6,809 nt of DNA from Nitrospirota bacterium (lineage in GTDB: Bacteria; Nitrospirota; 9FT-COMBO-42-15; HDB-SIOI813), in the NCBI GenBank assembly GCA_023248365.1, contig JAHFER010000087.1, positions 1 through 6,809 of the forward strand, in the 5' to 3' direction. Below are positions 1 through 4,924 of the stretch, piece by piece. Under the pieces are notes generated by a model that had not been told where the DNA came from, did not search any database, and was given only the letters and a program-made list of their open reading frames with translations. The position numbers and the translations under genes are program-made. Positions within the stretch are counted from its first letter, which is position 1; the number at the start of each line of letters is the position of its first letter.

Positions 1-224
1 CTGGAAAATATCCTTTAAGGAGTGATACCACAATTATTCAGGCCATTACCCTGGCAGGAGGATTTACTCAGTGGGCAAAAAGGGATAAGATTGTAATAAT
101 TCGCAAAAGCCCCTCAAGCCCTGCAGTAGAAAAAATCACTGTTAAATATTCTGATATTGCCTCTGGTAAGGATATGAAGTCAAATATACTGCTTAAAAGC
201 GGTGATACTGTAATTGTTCCGTAA
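1..224 (+). CDS. Polysaccharide export protein (Wza-like, SLBB domain), 3' end only
   Basis: Reading from base 3, 73 codons are open up to a TAA at 222-224; the 5' part lies outside the window. The fragment starts GKYPLRSDTTIIQAITLAGG, then FTQWAKRDKIVIIR, and ends LLKSGDTVIVP. This is the usual C-terminal SLBB pattern of Wza/BexD-type outer-membrane polysaccharide export proteins: a GxYPL strand, an AGGFT helix end, a KIxIIR strand and a closing pGDxVxVP strand. Family members form the periplasmic and outer-membrane channel through which capsule or exopolysaccharide leaves the cell, partnered with a Wzz-type inner-membrane protein. Such a partner lies at 1081-2553 on the opposite strand. The gene converges on the tyrosine kinase gene with only 41 bases between the stop codons. 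The signal peptide, lipobox and main PES domain cannot be checked here. Confidence 0.88.
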   Translation, partial: GKYPLRSDTTIIQAITLAGGFTQWAKRDKIVIIRKSPSSPAVEKITVKYSDIASGKDMKSNILLKSGDTVIVP

Positions 225-235
225 TGGAAAAAACA

Positions 236-254
236 GGAGGGGACAAGCCCCTCC
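236..254 (-). terminator. Intrinsic terminator between convergent genes
   Basis: A perfect 7-bp stem, GGAGGGG (236-242) with CCCCTCC (248-254), closes a 5-base loop. On the minus strand the stem is followed by TGTTTTTTCC, a good U-tract, so it should end transcripts of the kinase operon. On the plus strand it is followed only by a weak T-rich stretch (TAGATTACTTTAG), so termination of the export gene from the other side is possible but less convincing. Confidence 0.8.
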
Positions 255-265
255 CCTAGATTACT

Positions 266-1084
266 TTAGTAGGCATACTTGGAACCATAATAGTACTTTG
301 AATAGTTCATCTCCACATCATTCAGGACTGCACCAATAACCTTTTCAGAATTGATTGAAGAAAGCGCCCTTTTCACCATACTCTTAGGGGTCTTACCGGC
401 TCTTATAATAAGCAGTATCCCATCAACAAGGTTAGAATATATGTTCATGTCTACAAGAGGGAGAACAGGCGGGGCATCTATTATTATGTATTTATAAACG
501 CTCTTAGCATTGTTTAAAATCTCTTCCATTTTGGGTGACGAAATTAGTCGTGATGGATTGCCAATCTTCTTCCCTGCAAGCAATACAGTAAGATTTCCTT
601 CAAACAGTTTTATTGCGGCAGTATCCATATCTATTCTGCCTTCGATTACATCTGACAATCCAAATCCCGGAGAACGCTTGAGGTATTCATGAAGTGTGGG
701 ATTCTTTAAATCACCCTCAATCAGAAGCACATTTTCATCGAAGTCTTTTGCCAGTGTAATCGCTAAATTTAGCGCCGTAAATGACTTACCCTCAGATTTT
801 AATGAACTTGTTATTGCGAGTGTATATGAGGATTTGTTCTGGACAAGTTTTGAAATTCGCGTGCTGAGTACCCTGTATTGCTCTGCTATCATGGAATAAG
901 GTTCCCTGATAGTTATAAGCCTGCCATCAACAAGGCCGCCATTCCCGCCATTGCCTCCGGTGAGTTCATGTCCCACATGGGAAGAGGGAATACTTTCTAC
1001 TTCAACAGGAATAATCGGCATAACTTTATCATCTGACTTTTTCCGATTTAACAAACCGTTTCGCATAAAGTTCAATATTTTCAT
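266..1084 (-). CDS. Cytoplasmic bacterial tyrosine kinase (BY-kinase, XrtA-associated autokinase-like)
   Basis: The 272-residue protein is a P-loop kinase of the Wzc-C-terminal/CapB/EpsG class, which autophosphorylates on tyrosine and controls polysaccharide polymerisation together with a Wzz-like membrane protein. Visible motifs are a degenerate oligomerisation motif EQYRVLSTR (68-76), Walker A SSLKSEGKS (93-101), Walker A' VLLIEGDLKNP (119-129), Walker B YIIIDAPPV (199-207) and a tail with six tyrosines among the last twelve residues (261, 264, 265, 266, 270, 272). There is no membrane segment, so it is the separate cytoplasmic kinase type. A Gly/Asn-rich linker (43-50) divides a poorly conserved N-terminus from the kinase domain. 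The start codon overlaps the Wzz stop (ATGA, 1081-1084), which implies translational coupling, and AGGG sits 5 bases upstream. Oddities: the P-loop has K-S where most relatives have P-G before EGK, and the second Arg of the ExxRxxR motif is Ser74. Its family is clear; the XrtA subtype is inferred from context. Confidence 0.9.
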   Translation of the reverse strand: MKILNFMRNGLLNRKKSDDKVMPIIPVEVESIPSSHVGHELTGGNGGNGGLVDGRLITIREPYSMIAEQYRVLSTRISKLVQNKSSYTLAITSSLKSEGKSFTALNLAITLAKDFDENVLLIEGDLKNPTLHEYLKRSPGFGLSDVIEGRIDMDTAAIKLFEGNLTVLLAGKKIGNPSRLISSPKMEEILNNAKSVYKYIIIDAPPVLPLVDMNIYSNLVDGILLIIRAGKTPKSMVKRALSSINSEKVIGAVLNDVEMNYSKYYYGSKYAY

Positions 1085-2553
1085 TTAATCCCTATCCTCG
1101 GCACAGATGCAAGTACAGGCAGGCCTACTGCATTATAAACATCTTCAGGCTTCCTGAATGAAACATCAATAGATTCTAATAGAAAAACAAATCCTAAACC
1201 CCCTCCTAGTCCGAGGGCAAGACCTACAAGCGCTATTTTGGGACGGTTAGGTGTAAATGGTTTAACCGGTAAATTAGCAGGGTCTAAGATCCTGAATTGC
1301 TCCCCTTTTTGCCTCTTCTCAAGGCTCTCGGCAAGCTGTGCATCGAGCTTTTTGTTTAAGAGACTCTGATAATTGGTCCTTGTGTTTTCATAATCCCTCA
1401 TCAGTACCGCCATCTTCTGCTCGGTCGTAGGCATGCGCTCAACACGATTTTGAAGTATTGAAATATTCTTTGTTATTGCCTTCTGTTTATCTCTAAGCCC
1501 TTTAATGTCGGCATTAACATTCATAAGCTGATTAACGAGTGATACATACAGGCTATTTTCATTAGTCGTACGCGTTTTTACCGCTGTACCGGCAGAGGCT
1601 TCTGAACCTTTCTCAGATGGTTTGTTCTCTTTCAATACTTTTTCAGTCTCTGCTATTTCATTTCTAAGCCTTATTATGTCAGGATGCCTTTCTGTATAAC
1701 TCGCTGAAAGCTGAGATAACTCTTTCTGTAACTCATTAAGCCTTGACCTTACCGGATCAGCAGTATTTTCCATAATAGTTCCGTTTGAAATACTGGATTT
1801 TAAATCAGCAAGCTGTTTTTCAAGAATAATCTTTCTCTCCTCAGCCCCTCTGAGTGAATCGTTTGTTGTTTGATTATCGAGCTGAAAGCGGTCAAGTGTC
1901 CTCAGATTCGTCTCAAGCTGAGATGGGAGCTCACCCATGTATTTCTGTTTAAAAGTCTTTATTTCATTCTCATGTGTTTCCAAAACAGTCTTAAGGCCCT
2001 CAAGTTGATTCCCTAAAAACTCTGTTGTGCCTTCTGCCTGCTGTTCGCGGGCCTTTAGATTTTCCTCTATAAACAAAGATGCTATTCTGTTTGTAACATT
2101 CATAGCAGTCGCAGGATTATTATCACTAAAAGAGATGGTAAAGGCTGATAGCTCTTTTTTCTTTGGGTCTCCCTTAACATCCACATCTATATTCTTCCTC
2201 ATTAATTCCACAATCTCTTCAGAACCCATCTTATCCTTCTCGCCATGGTATAGATCAAATTCTTTTATTACAGATTCGAGCCTTGTTCTGCTCATTACCT
2301 GCTGACTTATGGTATTAAGACGTTCCTGGACTTCTTCTGTAACAGTAGCCTTAACATAAGACTCCGGAACCTTTTGCGGTTCAACAAGGATTAAAGTTGA
2401 TGACTTATACATAGGGTGCATAATGAGAAGGGCAACAATGACTCCAATAATAGAAATTGAGAATGGAATTATGACAAACCACTTTCTGCGGATAATTATC
2501 TCTATATAATCTTCAAGCTGTAGCTGGCTATGACCATGTTCCTGATGTTCCAT
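1081..2553 (-). CDS. Wzz/GNVR polysaccharide chain-length determinant
   Basis: The 490-residue inner-membrane polysaccharide co-polymerase has the usual two-helix hairpin plan. It has a short cytoplasmic N-terminus, a first membrane helix at about 25-45 (starting WFVIIPFS), and a long periplasmic section with helical, coiled-coil-like segments (about 165-310 and 335-385). A GNVR-type region follows at about 372-438, containing TNYQSLLNKK, then a proline-rich DPANLPVKPFTPNRP stretch, then a second helix at about 439-459. The cytoplasmic tail has FRKPEDVYNAVGLPVLASVP, the segment that in this family contacts and activates the separate BY-kinase. It contains the conserved-looking YTERHPDIIRLRNEI (286-300). 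Such proteins set polymer length and link polymerase to the Wza-type channel. It sits 83 bases after the GGDEF-like gene and overlaps the kinase gene by four bases. No good Shine-Dalgarno lies at the normal distance: a GGAG is 16 bases from the ATG. The N-terminus is His-rich (MEHQEHGH). Confidence 0.92.
   Translation of the reverse strand: MEHQEHGHSQLQLEDYIEIIIRRKWFVIIPFSISIIGVIVALLIMHPMYKSSTLILVEPQKVPESYVKATVTEEVQERLNTISQQVMSRTRLESVIKEFDLYHGEKDKMGSEEIVELMRKNIDVDVKGDPKKKELSAFTISFSDNNPATAMNVTNRIASLFIEENLKAREQQAEGTTEFLGNQLEGLKTVLETHENEIKTFKQKYMGELPSQLETNLRTLDRFQLDNQTTNDSLRGAEERKIILEKQLADLKSSISNGTIMENTADPVRSRLNELQKELSQLSASYTERHPDIIRLRNEIAETEKVLKENKPSEKGSEASAGTAVKTRTTNENSLYVSLVNQLMNVNADIKGLRDKQKAITKNISILQNRVERMPTTEQKMAVLMRDYENTRTNYQSLLNKKLDAQLAESLEKRQKGEQFRILDPANLPVKPFTPNRPKIALVGLALGLGGGLGFVFLLESIDVSFRKPEDVYNAVGLPVLASVPRIGIK
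1090..1093 (-). promoter_or_regulatory. Ribosome binding site of the kinase gene
   Basis: On the minus strand AGGG lies 5 bases before the kinase ATG, inside the 3' end of the Wzz gene. With the ATGA overlap this supports coupled translation of the two proteins and confirms the 1084 start. Confidence 0.6.
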
Positions 2554-2559
2554 AAATTT

Positions 2560-2618
2560 AAGTTAGCATCTCCGATGTTCTTTCCTGGTTTTGTCTGTTT
2601 TCTGCTTACTGCTAACTT
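2560..2618 (-). repeat. 9-bp inverted repeat in the Wzz leader
   Basis: AAGTTAGCA (2560-2568) has an exact inverted copy, TGCTAACTT (2610-2618), separated by 41 bases. In the minus-strand mRNA the arms would form a hairpin whose 3' arm ends 6 bases before the Wzz ATG, with the only GGAG-like ribosome site just inside the loop. One arm also belongs to the heptamer tract at 2589-2630. A role in controlling Wzz translation is inference. Confidence 0.45.
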
Positions 2619-2630
2619 CTTACTTCTCAC
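2589..2630 (-). repeat. Degenerate heptamer repeat tract 1
   Basis: Read on the minus strand, consecutive 7-base units are GTGAGAA, GTAAGAA, GTTAGCA, GTAAGCA, GAAAACA and GACAAAA, giving about five to six units of a GTAAGCA-like consensus. It fills much of the 83-base gap between the GGDEF-like gene and Wzz. The same unit recurs upstream of the GGDEF-like gene at 3267-3294. I do not recognise it as a named repeat family. Confidence 0.6.
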
Positions 2631-2636
2631 GATACT

Positions 2637-3116
2637 TTATTCCGGCAGGCAGACCCTGCCTCCTCCTGCGCCTCTTGCAAGACTCAGGGCATACTCTGCT
2701 TTATGTAAAAGGGTCTCAAGATCACTTGCGTGTGTGGGGAAACAGGCTGTTCCTATACTTGCAGTCATCATTACCTCATGCCCGTCCACCCTGAATGCAT
2801 AATTCTCGATCCTGTCCCTAATCCTGTCTCCTACTTTATAACAGGCCTGACTATCCGCTTGATCTACAATAATAAAAAATTTATCATGCCCAATTCTTCC
2901 AATAGTGTCAGTTCCCCTTATTTCTTCCCTTACAAGCCCAGCCAATCTTCTTAGAAGTTCGCCCTCCTCTAACTGAGTTAATTCCTGTGGAAGTTTATCC
3001 CGCTGTAACACCATTAGAGAAAAAAAATAGAGATACCTTGCCGCTTTTTTCACCTCAAGATCGAGTAAATACCCGAAGAATTCTCTATTAAGAGTTTGGG
3101 TTAGCCTGTCTAACAT
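2637..3116 (-). CDS. Small degenerate GGDEF-domain protein, probable c-di-GMP receptor
   Basis: With the start chosen here the protein has 159 residues and is almost entirely one GGDEF domain, with no sensor or membrane segment. It opens with the family's DRLTQTLNREFF signature (canonical DxLTxLxNRxxF), runs through LMVLQRDKL and a conserved-looking ASIGTACFP strand, and ends ALSLARGAGGGRV. The active site is broken: GGDEF is GHDKF (76-80), the first metal-binding Asp of the LLLLDID strand is Gln, and the FKxINDxxGH substrate motif is absent. The inhibitory I-site RGTD (67-70) is intact, exactly five residues before GHDKF. This pattern is known in c-di-GMP-binding but non-catalytic GGDEF proteins such as PelD. 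The ATG at 3116 has AAGGG 6 bases upstream. An ATG at 3164 is possible. A GTG at 3287 would run through the sigma-54 promoter and repeats and is rejected. It is the first gene of the Wzz/kinase operon. Domain identity is firm; the receptor role is inferred. Confidence 0.82.
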   Translation of the reverse strand: MLDRLTQTLNREFFGYLLDLEVKKAARYLYFFSLMVLQRDKLPQELTQLEEGELLRRLAGLVREEIRGTDTIGRIGHDKFFIIVDQADSQACYKVGDRIRDRIENYAFRVDGHEVMMTASIGTACFPTHASDLETLLHKAEYALSLARGAGGGRVCLPE

Positions 3117-3122
3117 TAACTG

Positions 3123-3127
3123 CCCTT
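3123..3127 (-). promoter_or_regulatory. Ribosome binding site deciding the GGDEF-like start
   Basis: AAGGG on the minus strand lies 6 bases before the ATG at 3116. Neither the ATG at 3164 nor the GTG at 3287 has a comparable site at a normal distance. This supports a start directly before the GGDEF signature. Confidence 0.6.
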
Positions 3128-3202
3128 CAAATTTAAAAAGTGTCGAACTATTCACGGGTGTCATACAAAAGTTGTGTGCCTTATGTTCCTTGAATAAGTA
3201 TA

Positions 3203-3218
3203 TGCAATATGAATGCCA
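3203..3218 (-). promoter_or_regulatory. Sigma-54 (-24/-12) promoter of the GGDEF/wzz/kinase operon
   Basis: The minus strand reads TGGCATTCATATTGCA, against the consensus TGGCACRNNNNTTGCW. The GG and GC doublets are separated by exactly 10 bases, TTGCA is perfect, and TGGCA matches; the departures are the T after TGGCA and the next base (T for R). Transcription would start near 3192, about 75 bases before the GGDEF-like ATG. The gene just upstream encodes a sigma-54 activator with a GAFTGA loop, which is the expected partner. No experimental support is available from sequence alone. Confidence 0.75.
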
Positions 3219-3228
3219 GTAAAAGGTG

Positions 3229-3252
3229 GTAAGCAGGTAAGCAGGTAACACG
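3229..3252 (+). repeat. Octamer repeat tract adjoining the sigma-54 promoter
   Basis: On the plus strand GTAAGCAG occurs twice in tandem (3229-3236, 3237-3244), followed by a related GTAACACG (3245-3252). The tract begins 10 bases upstream of the -24 element and covers roughly -37 to -60 of the predicted start. It is inverted relative to tracts at 2589-2630 and 3267-3294. It could be part of an activator binding region or simply another copy of the same repeat. Confidence 0.55.
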
Positions 3253-3266
3253 CCGTTGTCGTTTGC

Positions 3267-3294
3267 TTTTATCTGTTTACTGCTCACTGTTTAC
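3267..3294 (-). repeat. Degenerate heptamer repeat tract 2
   Basis: On the minus strand consecutive units are GTAAACA, GTGAGCA, GTAAACA and GATAAAA, matching the GTAAGCA-like consensus of the tract at 2589-2630 and lying in the same orientation. The two tracts bracket the GGDEF-like gene. This tract lies about 75 to 102 bases upstream of the predicted sigma-54 start site, a normal distance for enhancer sites of NtrC-type activators. Confidence 0.6.
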
Positions 3295-3321
3295 TATATT
3301 ATGGAACCCCTTTTCCTCTTT

Positions 3322-4749
3322 TTATTCTAACAGGTTATACTGTCTCATCTTATGAAAAAGGGTCTTATAGCTTATACAAAGCAACTCCGCGGCCTTTCTT
3401 TTATTCCACTTACATGTCAGCAAGGCATTCTTTATGGCCACTTCCTCTGCCTTTTGTACAGCCTCTTGAGAAATTTCTTTCAAACTGCGCACATTATTAC
3501 TAATAGTATCTACCGATGATGCGGCTGCCTTCTCCGTTTCTTTAGTTTCTTTATTAATATCCTGAAGGGTCTCTTTCTTTTCTGTTACTTCTATATGGCT
3601 GACAAGCTCAATCTTTTCACTATCAAGGACTATAATTCGTTTAATTACATTTTCAAGCTCCCTTACATTTCCAAGCCAGTTATAAACCATAAACTTATCC
3701 ATAATCTCTTTTGAAAGCGGGCGAAAAATCTTATTATATAATGTGCAGTACTTGTGTAAAAAAAACTCTGTTAAAACAGGAATGTCTTCTCTCCTCTCTC
3801 TTAGAGGCGGCATAGTTATACTTACTACATTAAGCCTGTAAAAGAGATCTTCTCTGAAGGAACCGGATACAACACCCTTTTCAAGATTCTTATTTGAAGC
3901 AGCGATAACACGGACATCTACCCTTACTTCTTTCCCACCTATTTTAGAAAATTCACCATCCTGAAGTACCTGAAGCAATTTAACCTGCAAAGAGTGCGGA
4001 ACATCTCCGATCTCATCTAAGAATATTGTTCCTCCATTAGCAAACTCGAATTTCCCCGGGTTTCCTCTGTAGGCGCCAGTGAATGCACCCTTTTCATGCC
4101 CGAATAGTTCGCTTTCAAGAAGACCTTCCGGAATAGCCGCACAGAGAACTTTAACAAAGGGTTTATTTTTTCTTTTTGAACACCTGTAAACTGCCTGGGC
4201 TGCAAGCTCCTTTCCTGTACCGCTCTCACCCCGTACCAAGACAGTTATGTCAGGCTCAGAAACCCTTCTTATAATATTCTTTACCTCTACAATACGCTTG
4301 CTCTCCCCTAAAATGAGGTTATTTATAATATCTATATGCAGGTCATCCTCAGAAAAATTTATTGGCCTTATTGGTTTAAATCCCTCATTGCCTTTCTTAA
4401 TGCATCGTGTTATTATTCGCTGCAAATCTGGATAGTTTAATGGCAGTTTTATGACTCCATCAATGTTGCTGGTATCCAAATCCGCAGTCTCTGTCAAAGA
4501 AGTAAGCAGGAGTACAGATATGTCCCTGCTTACCTCTTTAATCCTTGAAACAGCGGTTTGCAACTGGATTCCCTGAGGGGCTGAATCGAGAATAACAAGG
4601 GTGGGCATAATTACAGTTATAATCTTAAGTCCCTCGTCATATTGATTTGCAGATTCTACGTTTAGTCCGGATTCCTGAATAAATGTCTTGAGGTTATCGT
4701 TTTGAACAGGGTCTGAAACTATTAAGAAAATTGAAGGTGATTTATCCAT
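3322..4749 (-). CDS. NtrC-family sigma-54-dependent response regulator (PrsR-like position)
   Basis: This 475-residue activator has three parts. The receiver (about 6-118) keeps Asp13, the phospho-acceptor Asp55 in LVILDSAP, Thr83 and Lys101, but its acidic pair is Ser12-Asp13 and the sequence is diverged. The AAA+ sigma-54 domain (about 147-335) has Walker A GESGTGKE (174-181), the sigma-54-contact loop GAFTGA (221-226), Walker B TIFLDEIGD (241-249), arginine-finger region FREDLFYRLN (298-307) and GNVRELEN (360-367). A charged K/E/T-rich linker (about 388-410) leads to a Fis-type helix-turn-helix (about 436-472, KRKAAELLCISYKTLFHKMR). The ATG at 4749 has GAGG 6 bases upstream; a TTG at 4761 would overlap that site and is rejected. 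The gene lies 205 bases before the GGDEF-like gene, with a sigma-54 promoter between them, and diverges from the TPR lipoprotein gene. The family is certain. Equivalence with PrsR of PEP-CTERM loci rests on context only; the cognate histidine kinase is not in the window. Confidence 0.93.
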   Translation of the reverse strand: MDKSPSIFLIVSDPVQNDNLKTFIQESGLNVESANQYDEGLKIITVIMPTLVILDSAPQGIQLQTAVSRIKEVSRDISVLLLTSLTETADLDTSNIDGVIKLPLNYPDLQRIITRCIKKGNEGFKPIRPINFSEDDLHIDIINNLILGESKRIVEVKNIIRRVSEPDITVLVRGESGTGKELAAQAVYRCSKRKNKPFVKVLCAAIPEGLLESELFGHEKGAFTGAYRGNPGKFEFANGGTIFLDEIGDVPHSLQVKLLQVLQDGEFSKIGGKEVRVDVRVIAASNKNLEKGVVSGSFREDLFYRLNVVSITMPPLRERREDIPVLTEFFLHKYCTLYNKIFRPLSKEIMDKFMVYNWLGNVRELENVIKRIIVLDSEKIELVSHIEVTEKKETLQDINKETKETEKAAASSVDTISNNVRSLKEISQEAVQKAEEVAIKNALLTCKWNKRKAAELLCISYKTLFHKMRQYNLLE

Positions 4750-4755
4750 GGCAAA

Positions 4756-4759
4756 CCTC
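4756..4759 (-). promoter_or_regulatory. Ribosome binding site deciding the regulator start
   Basis: GAGG on the minus strand stands 6 bases before the ATG at 4749. The upstream in-frame TTG at 4761 would lie on top of this site, so the ATG giving 475 residues is the better start. Confidence 0.7.
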
Positions 4760-4915
4760 AATAAAATAATAATTAGTTCGATAAATACGCAGCAAAAGAT
4801 GGAATTTCTTTCTATATGGGAAACAGACTACACATTTTATTAACTTTATGTTCTCAGACATGCCTTATTTTACAGGAATTGAATGTTAAGTCAAGTCAAA
4901 GAAATAGCTAACAAT

Positions 4916-4924
4916 GGAGGTGAT
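4916..4924 (+). promoter_or_regulatory. Strong ribosome binding site of the TPR lipoprotein gene
   Basis: GGAGGTGAT directly precedes the ATG at 4925 and is fully complementary to the 16S rRNA 3' end (anti-Shine-Dalgarno ATCACCTCC). It is the strongest translation signal in the window and fixes the start. Confidence 0.8.

Noticed and set aside
510..899. Small plus-strand open frames within the kinase gene
   Set aside because: They lie antisense to a clearly conserved kinase and show no recognisable domain or ribosome site.
2644..2661. GC-rich hairpin (GGCAGG/CCTGCC) at the end of the GGDEF-like gene as a terminator
   Set aside because: It lies inside the coding region, has no U-tract, and the downstream Wzz gene belongs to the same apparent operon.
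2530..2954. Overlapping small plus-strand open frames across the Wzz leader and GGDEF-like gene
   Set aside because: They are low-complexity antisense translations of repeats and a conserved minus-strand domain, and several overlap each other in different frames.
3117..3287. N-terminal extension of the GGDEF-like protein from a GTG
   Set aside because: The stretch contains the repeat tracts and the sigma-54 promoter, has no ribosome site at the GTG, and its peptide does not resemble the family.
2589..3294. CRISPR array or insertion sequence
   Set aside because: The repeats are 7-8 bases with no unique spacers, and there is no transposase or terminal inverted repeat pair.
4750..4761. Four-residue longer regulator start at a TTG
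   Set aside because: The TTG overlaps the GAGG ribosome site that is well spaced for the ATG at 4749.
4766..4795. Possible -35/-10 promoter (TTGCTG, 18 bases, TATTAT) for the regulator
   Set aside because: The -35 is poor, and the implied start site would fall on the ribosome site of the gene.
4762..4924. Sigma-54 promoter for the TPR lipoprotein gene
   Set aside because: I looked for GG-N10-GC on the plus strand and found no convincing match.
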